Shown piece after piece: positions 40,729 through 49,233 of a stretch of 64,000 bases of DNA. The position numbers and the translations under genes are program-made. Below the pieces are notes generated by a model, which was given only the letters and a program-made list of their open reading frames with translations, ran no database searches and was not told where the DNA came from. Location: the NCBI RefSeq assembly GCF_013415905.1, contig NZ_CP058909.1, positions 1,426,001 through 1,490,000 on the forward strand, given 5' to 3'. How positions within the stretch are numbered: the stretch's first letter is position 1; every line of letters starts with the position of its first letter. Source of the stretch: Halosimplex pelagicum (lineage in GTDB: Archaea > Halobacteriota > Halobacteria > Halobacteriales > Haloarculaceae).

Positions 40729-41409
40729 ATGAGCGTCAGCGAGGAGTTCGACGAGTGGGCCCGCGACGGCCGCGACGAGGGTATGGAGGAGCGCCACTGG
40801 CACACCGCCAAACACGCGCTGGCGCGGATGCCCGTCGAGGAAGGCGACACCGTCCTCGACCTGGGGTCGGGCAGCGGCTACGCCGGCCGCGCGCTCCGGG
40901 AGACCAAAGACGCCGCGCGCACCTACGGCGTCGACGCCGCGCCGCGGATGGCCCGCAACGCCCGCGAGTACACCGACGACCCGCGCTCGGGCTTTCTGAA
41001 CGGGGACTTCGAACACCTGCCGTTCGCCGAGGACAGCGTCGACCACTGCTGGTCGATGGAGGCGTTCTTCTACGCACGGGACCCCGACGCCGTGCTGGAC
41101 GAACTGCGCCGGGTCCTCCGGCCGGGCGGCACGTTCTACTGCGCGGTGAACTACTGGGAGGAAAGCGTGCATACGCACAAGTGGGACGAGCTGGTGGAGG
41201 TGCCGATGATCCGCTGGACGGAGGCCGAGTACCGCGAACGGTTCCGGGCGGCGGGCCTGCACGTCGCCGGGCAGGACCGGATCCCGAACACGGAGACGAC
41301 GATCCCGCCGGCGGGGGAGTTCCCGACCGAGGACTTCGAGACGCGCGAGGCGATGGTCGAGCGCTACCGCGAGCACGGGACGCTGCTGACCGTCGGCGTC
41401 GTCCCGTGA
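40729..41409 (+). CDS. SAM-dependent class I methyltransferase
   Basis: 226 residues. Motif I VLDLGSGSGYAGRAL binds SAM, motif II/acidic loop is GVDAAPRMARNA, and post-motif LRRVLRPGGTFYCAVNYW is typical of the UbiE/Methyltransf_11 class. It lacks a target-recognition domain that would name the substrate. Ends with a short Arg-rich tail. It is followed after about 100 bases by the AI-2E exporter gene on the same strand. Biological role unknown. Confidence 0.85.
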   Translation: MSVSEEFDEWARDGRDEGMEERHWHTAKHALARMPVEEGDTVLDLGSGSGYAGRALRETKDAARTYGVDAAPRMARNAREYTDDPRSGFLNGDFEHLPFAEDSVDHCWSMEAFFYARDPDAVLDELRRVLRPGGTFYCAVNYWEESVHTHKWDELVEVPMIRWTEAEYRERFRAAGLHVAGQDRIPNTETTIPPAGEFPTEDFETREAMVERYREHGTLLTVGVVP

Positions 41410-41515
41410 GCGAGCGGCGCCGTCCGCGAGCACCGCTCGGCGAGGTCGGTGCCGACCGCGGCCGTCGCCGTCGCTCGTGCCAAACGTTTTGTAGGCCTCG
41501 CGTTCAGAGGGGAGT

Positions 41516-42721
41516 ATGGCGCTGACGCGGCGACAGCAGGTCCTCGGCGGCCTGTTCGTCGGCATGGCGGCCCTGACGCTGGTGATCCTCTCGCGGGTCG
41601 TCAGCACGGTGTTTTTCGCCATCACAGTGGCGTACGTGCTCTATCCCGTCCGTCGGTGGTTCGTCGGCCGAGGCGTCCACCGGCGGGTCGCCGCGGCGAC
41701 GGCCACGGCGGTCGGGTTCCTGTTCGTCGCGCTCATCGTCGGGCCGATCGTCTACGCGCTGTACGGCCGCCAGGCGCTCCTGCTGGAGTTCCTGCGGTCG
41801 ATCCCGGCGGAGCAACCGATCACGGTCTTCGGGATGTCGTTCGTGATCGACGTGAGCGCGCTGATCGTGCGGGCGCGGGCTGCGGTCGTCGACATCGGGT
41901 TCGACATCGCGGGGGCGGCACCCGTCCTCGCGCTGAAGGCGTTCCTGTTCGTCTTCCTCGTCTACGGGCTCCTGCTCCGACCGGGGAACGTCCGCCGGGC
42001 GACGCTGCGGCTGGTCCCCGGGGAGTATCACGACGTGGTGCTCGCGCTGCACCGCTGCGTGCGCGACACGCTGTACGCGCTGTACGTCCTGCAGGCCGCG
42101 ACGGCGCTGGGGACCTTCGCGGTCGCCTTCGTCGTCTTCTCGGTGCTGGGCTACGACAGCGCGTTCACGCTGTCGGTCTTCTCCGGCCTGCTACAGTTCA
42201 TCCCCGTCCTCGGGCCGAGCCTGCTCATCGCCGCCGTGGCGGTCGGGCAGGCGCTGGCCGGCGAGGTCACGGCCGCCCTGCTCGTCGCGAGCACGGGGCT
42301 GGTCCTGATCGGCTTCCTGCCGGACGCGCTCATCCGCCCGCGGCTGGCCTCGCTGACGACCGGGATGTCCGCGAGCCTCTACTTCGTCGGGTTCACCGGC
42401 GGCACCCTCAGTCTCGGCGTCGTCGGCGTCATCGCCGGCCCGCTGGTCGTCGCGCTGCTCGTCGAGGTGGTCGAACTCATCACGGACGAGCGCACGACCG
42501 TCCAGCAGACCTTCGACGGGACCGCCCTCGACCCCGACGACCCGCCCGGGGAGCAGGTCGACGGGCCCTCGACGGTGTTCGACGGGAGCCCGACGACCGA
42601 CGCCGTTGACGACACCACCGTCGGCGGGGCCGACGGCAGCCCGAACGCCGTCGACGGCGGTCCGGACCCCGCCGACGATCCGACCGGCGACTCGACGGGC
42701 GACCCGGCCGACGACGACTGA
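41516..42721 (+). CDS. AI-2E family transporter
   Basis: 401 residues. N-terminal helices RRQQVLGGLFVGMAAL and FFAITVAYVLYPVRRWF, then the AI-2E (PF01594) core with LQFIPVLGPSLLIAAVAVG and TGMSASLYFVGFTGGTLSLGVVGVIAGP, about seven or eight helices in all. Members form trimeric pores exporting small molecules; several are Na+/H+ antiporters. The last 65 residues are a disordered acidic tail (DPDDPPGEQVDG and DPADDPTGDSTG) that is unusual for the family. Start ATG at 41516. Confidence 0.88.
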   Translation: MALTRRQQVLGGLFVGMAALTLVILSRVVSTVFFAITVAYVLYPVRRWFVGRGVHRRVAAATATAVGFLFVALIVGPIVYALYGRQALLLEFLRSIPAEQPITVFGMSFVIDVSALIVRARAAVVDIGFDIAGAAPVLALKAFLFVFLVYGLLLRPGNVRRATLRLVPGEYHDVVLALHRCVRDTLYALYVLQAATALGTFAVAFVVFSVLGYDSAFTLSVFSGLLQFIPVLGPSLLIAAVAVGQALAGEVTAALLVASTGLVLIGFLPDALIRPRLASLTTGMSASLYFVGFTGGTLSLGVVGVIAGPLVVALLVEVVELITDERTTVQQTFDGTALDPDDPPGEQVDGPSTVFDGSPTTDAVDDTTVGGADGSPNAVDGGPDPADDPTGDSTGDPADDD

Positions 42722-42750
42722 GTCCGGCGGCCGGCGGCCGAAGCGCGAGC

Positions 42751-43593
42751 CTACGCCCCGGTCTCCAGGTCGCGCCCGGCCGCTTTCCACTCGGTGAGGC
42801 TCCCCTCGTAGAAGGCGAGATCGGGGTAGCCCAGGTGGCGGAGAACGGTGTAGGTGTGGCTGATCCGGCGGGCGGTGTTGCAGTACAGCAGGATTCGCTT
42901 GTCGGGGTCGATCCCCCGTTCGTCGAGGAGCGACTCGATCTCGGCGCGCGGTTTCAGCCCGCGGGTCTCGTCGTCGACGAGTTCGCGCCAGTCCAGGCGG
43001 ACCGCGCCGGGGATGTGGCCCTCCTCGAACTCCCAGGCCTCGCGGGTGTCGACGACGACGGTGTCGGGGTCGTCGGTGGCCGCCGCGACCGCGTCGATAC
43101 CGACCAGCGGCGTCTCCGCGGGCGGGTCGACGACGTACTCCGAGCGCTCGAACTCGGCGACCTCGCTCGTCGTCTCGCGGTCCAGTCGCCACGCGGAGAA
43201 GTCGCCGTCGAGCAGGTGCAGCCGGTCGGGGTCGTGGCCGTACAGCTCGGCGGTCACGAGGAAGCGCGCGGCGAAGACGCCGTGGGTGTCGTCGTAGGCG
43301 ACGATCCGGTCGTCGGCGGTGATCCCCGCTTCGGACATGATCTCGGCGAAGGCGTCGGCGCCGGGGAGCATCCCCTGGCCGTCGCCCGACTCCTCGGCGT
43401 CGCCGCCCGAGCCGTCTCCAGGGGAGTCGTCCTCGGCGGCGTGTTCGTCGGCGCGAAACGAGTCGAACGGGACGTTGACCGCGCCGGGGACGTGGCCGAT
43501 GCCGTCGAACTCCCAGGCGTCGCGGGTGTCGACGATCCTGACCTCGTCGCGGCGGTCGGCCACCCAGTCGGCCGGGACGACGATCTCGCTCAT
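42751..43593 (-). CDS. Sulfurtransferase, two rhodanese domains
   Basis: 280 residues with tandem rhodanese domains. The first, inactive domain has VRIVDTRDAWEFDGIGHVPG without a Cys. A linker rich in Gly, Asp and Glu (about 55-72) follows, then the second, active domain with VVVDTREAWEFEEGHIPGAV and Cys238 in ILLYCNTARRISHTY, which takes sulfane sulfur from thiosulfate or 3-mercaptopyruvate. Cytoplasmic. It is divergent from a second, similar sulfurtransferase at 43895, so the two are paralogues sharing one promoter region. Confidence 0.92.
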   Translation of the reverse strand: MSEIVVPADWVADRRDEVRIVDTRDAWEFDGIGHVPGAVNVPFDSFRADEHAAEDDSPGDGSGGDAEESGDGQGMLPGADAFAEIMSEAGITADDRIVAYDDTHGVFAARFLVTAELYGHDPDRLHLLDGDFSAWRLDRETTSEVAEFERSEYVVDPPAETPLVGIDAVAAATDDPDTVVVDTREAWEFEEGHIPGAVRLDWRELVDDETRGLKPRAEIESLLDERGIDPDKRILLYCNTARRISHTYTVLRHLGYPDLAFYEGSLTEWKAAGRDLETGA

Positions 43594-43894
43594 GTCCCGG
43601 GTTCGGGCGAGCGCACGCTTGAAGATGTCCTTCCCGGCCGGTCGGAGGTAGTGGCAAGTATCTCCGGGTCGGTGGCCGGGTCGACGGGATATAAACGCGG
43701 GGGCGATCGTCGACCGGAGTACCTGGCTCTACCCGTCCCCCGGTCGGACCGCGGCGACGAGCACCGGATAGAGAGGCCGTGAGAACAATAGTCACGACCA
43801 GATGGGGCAACGCTTTCCGATAGAGTTGTCAAGGGGCGGTACATGCCGAAAGTCCGAGGATTATATAGTCGGTGGACCAATGGTTCGATGAACC
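43594..43894. promoter_or_regulatory. Shared promoter region of two divergent sulfurtransferases
   Basis: 301 bases with no gene. Rightward, a strong TATA element GATTATATAG (43859-43868) lies about 27-36 bases before the ATG at 43895. A second TATA-like GATATAAACG (43686-43695) points the same way and may start a longer or separate RNA. At 43880-43896 ATGGTTC-GAT-GAACCAT is an inverted repeat with 7-base arms that includes the AT of the start codon, so a protein or RNA hairpin there would affect initiation. Confidence 0.55.
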
Positions 43895-44749
43895 ATGAGC
43901 GATTACGCTAAAGACGTGCTCGTTTCGGCCGACTGGGTCGACGAGCACCTCGACGACTTCGAGAGCGACGACGACGACTATCGACTGGTCGAGGTCGACG
44001 TCGACACGGAGCTGTACGACGAGAGCCACGCGCCGGGCGCGGTCGGCTGGAACTGGGAGACGGACCTCCAGGACCAGGTCGAGCGCGACATCCTCGACAA
44101 GGAGGACTTCGAGGCGCTGCTGGGTTCGGCGGGCATCAGCGAGGACACCACAGTGGTGCTGTACGGTGACAACGCCAACTGGTTCGCGGCCTACACCTAC
44201 TGGCAGTTCAAGTACTACGGCCACGACGACGTGAAACTCCTCGACGGCGGCCGCGACTACTGGGTCGAGAACGACTACCCCCTCACGGACGAGGAACCGG
44301 ACTTCTCCGCGGTCGACTACGAGGCCTCCGGCCCGCGCGAGTCCATCCGCGCCTACCGCGACGACGTCGAGAACGCCGTCGAGAAGGGCCTGCCGCTCGT
44401 CGACGTTCGCTCGCCCGAGGAGTTCTCCGGCGAGGTCCTCGCGCCCCCCGGACTCCAGGAGACCGCCCAGCGCGGCGGCCACATCCCCGGCGCCAGCAAC
44501 GTCTCCTGGGCGGCCGTCACCAACGACGACGGCACCTTCAAGACCGCCGAGGAGATCGAGGAGCTCTACGCCGAGGAAGGCATCGAGGGCGACGGCACGG
44601 TCGTCGCCTACTGCCGCATCGGCGAGCGCTCGTCGGTCGCCTGGTTCGCCCTGCACGAACTGGCCGGCTACGACGACGCCATCAACTACGACGGCTCCTG
44701 GACGGAGTGGGGCAACCTCGTCGGCGCCCCCATCGAGAAGGGCGAGTAA
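43895..44749 (+). CDS. Sulfurtransferase (thiosulfate/mercaptopyruvate type)
   Basis: 284-residue two-domain rhodanese. The first domain (about 7-130) lacks a catalytic Cys; the second has VRSPEEFSGE, GGHIPGASNVSW and the active loop VVAYCRIGERSS with Cys240. The C-R-I-G-E-R loop is that of thiosulfate sulfurtransferases. It provides persulfide sulfur for detoxification or cofactor synthesis. Leaderless: the TATA element at 43859-43868 gives a start around the ATG. A run of six T at 44769-44774 downstream is a plausible terminator. It is about as long as its divergent paralogue but more acidic. Confidence 0.95.
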   Translation: MSDYAKDVLVSADWVDEHLDDFESDDDDYRLVEVDVDTELYDESHAPGAVGWNWETDLQDQVERDILDKEDFEALLGSAGISEDTTVVLYGDNANWFAAYTYWQFKYYGHDDVKLLDGGRDYWVENDYPLTDEEPDFSAVDYEASGPRESIRAYRDDVENAVEKGLPLVDVRSPEEFSGEVLAPPGLQETAQRGGHIPGASNVSWAAVTNDDGTFKTAEEIEELYAEEGIEGDGTVVAYCRIGERSSVAWFALHELAGYDDAINYDGSWTEWGNLVGAPIEKGE

Positions 44750-44768
44750 GTCGCTCACCGAAACCCGA

Positions 44769-44774
44769 TTTTTT
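44769..44774 (+). terminator. T6 terminator after the rightward sulfurtransferase
   Basis: A run of six T 20 bases past the sulfurtransferase stop, in otherwise GC-rich DNA, is the usual archaeal intrinsic termination signal. Confidence 0.5.
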
Positions 44775-44861
44775 CGACGCCACCCTCGACAGCCACGGGT
44801 CCGCGCGCCGCGGGTCGTCCCGGTCCCAACGGTTTTCAGCCCGCCCGGTCAACGCTCGCGT

Positions 44862-45092
44862 ATGGAACTGTCCGCCTTCCGCGAGCCGCTGTCGCGCGAG
44901 GAGACCGCCGGACTGCTCGCGGCCGCGGTCGTCGTCGCCGTGCTGCTCGGCCCCGGCGCCATCACGCTCGCCGAGGGGTCGTCGCTCCTCCTGACGGCCG
45001 TCTCCACGCTGGCGATGGGGACGCTCGCGTTCGTCGTCGGCGCGCTCGCGCTCGTCGCGATACGGGAACTGCGCGGCGACGGCGAGGAGTGA
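44862..45092 (+). CDS. Small two-helix membrane protein
   Basis: 76 residues: MELSAFREPLSREE then two hydrophobic helices (about 16-36 and 42-67), ending in RELRGDGEE. Start ATG at 44862 follows a short weak AT stretch (GGTTTTCAG about 44830). Uncharacterised; resembles other haloarchaeal membrane peptides. Confidence 0.6.
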   Translation: MELSAFREPLSREETAGLLAAAVVVAVLLGPGAITLAEGSSLLLTAVSTLAMGTLAFVVGALALVAIRELRGDGEE

Positions 45093-45206
45093 GGCGCCGC
45101 GAGCGACGGTCGCCGCCGTCCGCGTTCGGTTGCCGAGTCGCCTCCGAGAACTGATCGAACGTCCACGAAACGTCACCCTCTTTTACGCCGACGAGGACGG
45201 GCGGAC

Positions 45207-45725
45207 GTGTCCCGTTTCGCCGTCCGGACGGCGGTCCACGCCGGCGCGCTGCTCGCGGTGACGGGCGCGGTCGCCTGGCTCACGGGGACGCCGTTCGTCT
45301 TCCCGAGTCTCGGCCCCACCGCGTACGTGCTGGCGACCCGGCGGACCGCGGACCGCTCGGAACTCGCGCGCGTCGTCGCGGCTCACGTCGTCGGCGTCGC
45401 CGCCGGCCTGTTCTCCTACCGGCTGCTGGCCGACGGCGTCGTCGTCACCGCCGACCTCGCGCCCCGGTCGCCGGCGCTCGCGGCCGTCGTCGCCAGCGGC
45501 GTGCTCGCGCTCGCGCTGACCAGCGCCGGAATGGTCGCCACGGGCGCCATCCACCCGCCGGCCTGCGCGACGACGCTCATCGTCTCGCTCGGCCTGTTGC
45601 CGACGCTCCGGGAGGGCCTGCTGATCGCCGTCGCCGTCTGCGTGCTCGTCGCCGCCCACGCCGTCGCCGTGCGGGCTCTCTCCGTCTCGGACGAGCGCGA
45701 GCGGTCGGTTCCCGACGCCTCGTGA
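45207..45725 (+). CDS. HPP family membrane protein
   Basis: 172 residues, GTG start. The family tag HPP occurs in GAIHPPACATTLIVSLG, and the other signature FPSLGPTAYVL appears at the beginning. About four or five membrane helices. HPP proteins have been linked to nitrite transport in plants and cyanobacteria; in archaea the substrate is unknown. Often fused to CBS domains elsewhere, but here it is the bare membrane unit. The neighbouring genes on the same strand are likewise membrane proteins. Confidence 0.8.
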   Translation: MSRFAVRTAVHAGALLAVTGAVAWLTGTPFVFPSLGPTAYVLATRRTADRSELARVVAAHVVGVAAGLFSYRLLADGVVVTADLAPRSPALAAVVASGVLALALTSAGMVATGAIHPPACATTLIVSLGLLPTLREGLLIAVAVCVLVAAHAVAVRALSVSDERERSVPDAS

Positions 45726-45770
45726 CACCGCGAGAGCAAGATTGACAATGACGCGCTGACAGGTCTCCGT

Positions 45771-46691
45771 ATGGACGAGACCCTCCGCGAGCGACTCGGC
45801 GGCGACGACGCGCTCGCCGACGCCGCCGCCGTCGTCCTCGACCGCGCCGAATCGGGCGACGGTACCGTCGCCTGGGCCGACGTGAGCGACGCCGTCCCCG
45901 CCGAACAGTGGGGTCGACTGCTCGAATCCGAACTGCTCGTCGCCACGGACGCCGGGTTCGTCGTCGACGACCCCGACGCCGTCCGCGCGGCCGTGGGCGA
46001 GCGCGACGACGCCGGTGACTCCGGGGACAGCCCCACCGACGCGGACGACGCCGACTCCGGCGGCTGGTCGACGGCCGACAAACTCGCCGGCGTCGCCGCG
46101 CTCGGACTGATGGCCAGCTACCAGGTGCCGGTGGCCCGCGACACGATCGGGAGCACTGCCGACATCTTCCTCGGCCCGGTCGAGGCCGCCCTCCCCTTCG
46201 GCGCGACGATCGCGCTGCTGGCGGTCGCGACGACGCTCGTCTCGACGACGCTGCGCCGCCGGCTGATGGACGGCAATCCCCAAAAAGCCGCACAGGAGCG
46301 CCTGCAGACCGTCAAGGAGCGACTGGACGCGGCGCGCGAGCGGGGCGACGACGAGGCTGTCGAACGACTGCAGTCGCGCCAGCAGGAACTGATGATGGAA
46401 CAACTGGGAGCGATGAAGCGGATGGTCCGGCCGATGGTCTACGCGATGCTGGTCACGATTCCCGTCTTCCTGTGGATCACGTGGCTGACCGTCAACCCCG
46501 CCGCGGCGATCACCCCGGCCGCGCAGGTGTTGCCGATCGCCGGTCGCGTCGTCTGGACGGCCAAACTGGTCGGTCCGCTGCAGGTCTGGACGGTGTGGTA
46601 CATCGCCTGCTCGATCGTCTCGGGGATCGCGAGCAAGCGCGTCGCGAAGAAGGTCGGCCCGGCGGTCGCGGACTACCGGTCGGCGCTCTGA
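45771..46691 (+). CDS. DUF106 family membrane protein (EMC3/TMCO1-like)
   Basis: 306 residues. An acidic N-terminal region (about 1-100) is followed by three membrane helices and a coiled-coil-like loop (QKAAQERLQTVKERLDAARE and ERLQSRQQELMMEQLGAMKR) between helices 1 and 2. This is the archaeal DUF106 branch of the Oxa1/EMC3/TMCO1 insertase superfamily, so it may help insert membrane proteins. The final 35 codons are duplicated at 47546-47648, after a toxin-antitoxin module. The intact end may therefore have been supplied by an inserted element. Start ATG at 45771. Confidence 0.85.
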   Translation: MDETLRERLGGDDALADAAAVVLDRAESGDGTVAWADVSDAVPAEQWGRLLESELLVATDAGFVVDDPDAVRAAVGERDDAGDSGDSPTDADDADSGGWSTADKLAGVAALGLMASYQVPVARDTIGSTADIFLGPVEAALPFGATIALLAVATTLVSTTLRRRLMDGNPQKAAQERLQTVKERLDAARERGDDEAVERLQSRQQELMMEQLGAMKRMVRPMVYAMLVTIPVFLWITWLTVNPAAAITPAAQVLPIAGRVVWTAKLVGPLQVWTVWYIACSIVSGIASKRVAKKVGPAVADYRSAL

Positions 46692-46849
46692 GCGGCGAGC
46701 GCGGTATCGCGGTACCAAGGCGGGAAATTACGGCCTCGAACGCTTCCTCTCTCGCATTTCGTTCGGCTCTCACCGATCCCTGTCGAGAATTTTCGGTAGC
46801 GGCCGCGTCGGCGAAACGACTAACGGTAAGACAGACGTATCACGCGCAT

Positions 46850-47131
46850 ATGTCCGAAGCGACCACGGGAAACGACGGGGAGGACGAGATCGTCACGGTG
46901 AACTTCAAGATCACCGAGTCGTTCCTCGACGAGATCGACGGCACGTGGCAGGGCCGCGGGTTCAACAGCCGGAGCGAGTTCATCCGCTACACGCTACGGG
47001 ACGCGGTCGAGAACCCGACGTTCGAGCGGGACGAACTCGTCGCGCTCCTCCGAGCGGAGGAAGACGTCCAGGAGGGACGGACGATGAACGCCGACGAGGC
47101 GCGTGAGCGGTTCGGCACGGACGATGAGTGA
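46850..47131 (+). CDS. RHH antitoxin (CopG/ParD-like)
   Basis: 93 residues. EIVTVNFKITESFLDEIDGTW gives the beta-strand then first helix, and FNSRSEFIRYTLRDAV the second helix with S-R-S-E-F-I-R, the standard ribbon-helix-helix signature. The acidic C-terminal tail (LRAEEDVQEGRTMNADEARE) should wrap around the toxin. Start ATG at 46850. It overlaps the toxin start by eight bases, so translation is coupled. The dimer would bind the promoter just upstream. Located inside a 107-base direct repeat made from the DUF106 gene end. Confidence 0.9.
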   Translation: MSEATTGNDGEDEIVTVNFKITESFLDEIDGTWQGRGFNSRSEFIRYTLRDAVENPTFERDELVALLRAEEDVQEGRTMNADEARERFGTDDE

Positions 47132-47405
47132 CGGGTGGGCGTGGGAACTCTCCGCGACGGCGCAGGAGGACCTCGATGGGTTTTCTCCCGACGAACAGGA
47201 CCGTATCCTCGACAAACTCGACGAGGTCGTCGAGTCCCCGTGGCGCGACCCGCCCGAGTACGGTGAACCGCTGCAGAACAGCCCGTACAAGAAGATCCGC
47301 GTCGGCGGATTCCGCCTCTCGGTGACCTTTCGACGTGACGAGCAGCGTCTGGTCGTCGCCCGGATCAAACGTCGCGACGGCGCGTACACCGCCGACGACG
47401 ACTGA
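47124..47405 (+). CDS. RelE/ParE-type toxin
   Basis: 93 residues of the RelE/ParE fold: WAWELSATAQEDLDGFSPDEQDRILDKLDEV is the first strand and helical hairpin, then YKKIRVGGFRLSVTFRRDEQRLVVARIKRRDGAY, with the strand R-V-G-x-x-R-L-x-V and conserved Arg/Lys typical of ribosome-dependent RNases and ParE. Which target applies is not decidable from the sequence. Start ATG at 47124 within the end of the antitoxin gene. Confidence 0.88.
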   Translation: MSDGWAWELSATAQEDLDGFSPDEQDRILDKLDEVVESPWRDPPEYGEPLQNSPYKKIRVGGFRLSVTFRRDEQRLVVARIKRRDGAYTADDD

Positions 47406-47545
47406 CGGCCCGCACCGCCGGCTGACCACACCACTCCGGGTCCTCGACGGCTGGTTCGAACGCCGTCGACACCAACGTCCGGCTGATTCATCAGGTAGAA
47501 GCGGTAGCGCGGGATAATTCGGCAAATAGGTCCGATCCGGGCCGA

Positions 47546-47648
47546 GACGGTCTGGTACATCGCTTGCTCGGTCGTCTCGGGGCCGACGAGCAAGCGCGTC
47601 GCGAAGAAGGTCGGTCCGGCCGTCGCGGACTACCGGTCGGCACTCTGA
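47546..47648 (+). pseudogene. Displaced 3' fragment of a DUF106 gene
   Basis: The reading frame TVWYIACSVVSGPTSKRVAK then KVGPAVADYRSAL and a TGA is kept for about 34 codons, almost identical in protein to the end of the intact DUF106 gene at 45771-46691. Most DNA differences are third-position or synonymous, and one block (about 47581-47588) changes three residues. There is no start codon or upstream part, so it cannot make a protein. It is the residue of the original or of a foreign 3' end split off by the toxin-antitoxin insertion. Part of the 298-base gap 47406-47703; the rest shows no gene. Confidence 0.8.
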
Positions 47649-47703
47649 GCGGTTGCGGACCGGGCTTTCTGTCGGACGGTTCCACTGTCCAGTGCCGGCG
47701 CCG

Positions 47704-48045
47704 TCACAGCGCCGGAACCGACGCCGTCAGTTCCGCGCTCTCGATGCTGCCCAACCCGTTGATGACGGCGAACGCGACGGCCAGTAGCACGGCGACGGCG
47801 ACGAACGATATCGTGAGCGTCCGCCGGTTGCCGTCGGAGACGCCCAACTGCTGGCCGGCCCACGTCGTACTGAAGACGCCCGCGAGCAGGACGGAGAGAC
47901 CGATGGCGGCGATCCAGAGTCCACCCAGCACCGACTGGGGCACCAACAACAGGCCGAAGCCGGCCACGAGCAGTCCCACGAGGACGGCCGCGACTGCGGT
48001 GTAGCCGAACGTCCGGTCCGAGCGAGAGGTCGAAGTAGTTCCCAT
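47704..48045 (-). CDS. Small membrane protein, three helices
   Basis: 113 residues: a short hydrophilic start (MGTTSTSRSDRT), then three hydrophobic helices (about 17-37, 44-61 and 77-97). ATG at 48045 is preceded on the minus strand by the TATA-like GGTTATGTG (about 48073-48081), about 30 bases upstream, supporting that start over the codon at 48072. Function unknown. It follows the displaced DUF106 fragment and so forms the right border of the rearranged stretch. Confidence 0.6.
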   Translation of the reverse strand: MGTTSTSRSDRTFGYTAVAAVLVGLLVAGFGLLLVPQSVLGGLWIAAIGLSVLLAGVFSTTWAGQQLGVSDGNRRTLTISFVAVAVLLAVAFAVINGLGSIESAELTASVPAL

Positions 48046-48141
48046 TCGAACATGTATGGTGACTAAACACATAACCGTTGTGTGGCGCGTGATACGCCGA
48101 CCCTCCCAGTGGGAAGCGTCCGTCGCGGCCGCGGGTGGCGG

Positions 48142-49116
48142 TTACTCGTGGCCGATGATCGGCTGCGGTTCGTACGGTTCTTCGAGGTAGGCCACGTCCG
48201 ACGCGGACAGCGAGATGTCCAGCGCCTCGACGGCCTGTTCGAGGTGTTCGACGCTCGTGGTGCCGACGATAGGCGCGTCGACGTAGTCGTTCTGGAACTG
48301 CCAGGCCAGGGCGATCTGGGCCATCGTCACGCCGTGGTCGGCGGCGAGTTCCTGGACCCGCTCGTTGATCTCCTTCCCGCCCCCGCGCTCGTACTCCGGC
48401 GTGGGGTTGTGGAAGTTCTCGGGGTCGCCGCGGTTCGTCCGCTCCAGTTCGTCGAACGGGCGGGCGAGGAAGCCCTGGCCGAGCGGGCCCCACGGGACGA
48501 CGCCGATGTCCTCCTTGTCGCAGAGCGGCAGCATGTCCCGCTCCTCCTCCCGATAGGCGACGTGGTAGTGGTTCTGCATCGTCTCGTAGCCGATCAGGTC
48601 CTCGCGCTCGCTCGTCTGCAGTTGCTCGACGAGGTCGTGGGTCCACATCGAGGAGGTGCCGGCGTGGCGGATCTTCCCGCGGCGGCGGGCGTCGTCGAGC
48701 GCTTCGAGCGTGGTCTCGGGCGGGGTCTCGGGGTCGACGCGGTGGGTCTGGTACAGGTCGATCGTGTCGAGGCCGAGGCGGTCGAGCGAGGCGTCGAGTT
48801 CCTGCTCGATGGTCTTGCGGGACAGGCCCGAAGCGTTGGGCGTGTCCTCGCCGACGGGGAACCGGACCTTGGTGGCGACGACGTGGTCGTCGCGGTCGTA
48901 GCCCGAGAGGGCGTCGCCGAGGATCTCCTCGCTCTCGCCGTCGGAGTAGGCGTTGGCGGTGTCGAAGAAGTTGACGCCCAGGTCGATAGCGCGCTCGATG
49001 ACCTCCCGGCCGTCGTCCTCGTCTAACATCCACGGCTCCTCGCTGCCGAAGCTCATGCAGCCGAGACAGACCTGCGAGACCTCCATCCCGGTCGAGCCGA
49101 GTGTGGTGTACTCCAT
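48142..49116 (-). CDS. Aldo-keto reductase
   Basis: 324 residues of the NADPH-dependent AKR TIM barrel. Tetrad residues: Asp in VNFFDTANAYSDG, Tyr in the same segment, Lys in ATKVRF, and His in LYQTHRVDPETPPE. The cofactor segment is PIVGTTSVEHLEQA near the C-terminus. Close to the sugar/aldehyde-reducing AKR11/14 kind. ATG at 49116 gives MEYTTLGSTGMEVSQVCLG, the family start. The true substrate is unknown. Leftward, alone. Confidence 0.92.
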   Translation of the reverse strand: MEYTTLGSTGMEVSQVCLGCMSFGSEEPWMLDEDDGREVIERAIDLGVNFFDTANAYSDGESEEILGDALSGYDRDDHVVATKVRFPVGEDTPNASGLSRKTIEQELDASLDRLGLDTIDLYQTHRVDPETPPETTLEALDDARRRGKIRHAGTSSMWTHDLVEQLQTSEREDLIGYETMQNHYHVAYREEERDMLPLCDKEDIGVVPWGPLGQGFLARPFDELERTNRGDPENFHNPTPEYERGGGKEINERVQELAADHGVTMAQIALAWQFQNDYVDAPIVGTTSVEHLEQAVEALDISLSASDVAYLEEPYEPQPIIGHE

Positions 49117-49233
49117 GGGTGGCCCTCGGGAGTAACTACGCAAAAGCCTGGCCCTCGCGGCCCGGCGTTCCGGAACTTCGACGCCGCAAGCCCCGGCGAG
49201 GAGCGGCTCAGTCGCCGGCGGCGAGGGCGCCGC

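Larger units (their letters stand above)
46589..47652 (+). repeat. 107-base direct repeat flanking a toxin-antitoxin module
   Basis: The DUF106 gene 3' end (46589-46695, including its stop) is repeated at 47546-47652 with 10 mismatches by hand alignment, about 90 percent identity, no gaps. The 850 bases between hold the RHH/RelE-type pair. Similarity fades upstream of the left border and just past the stop codon. Confidence 0.85.
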
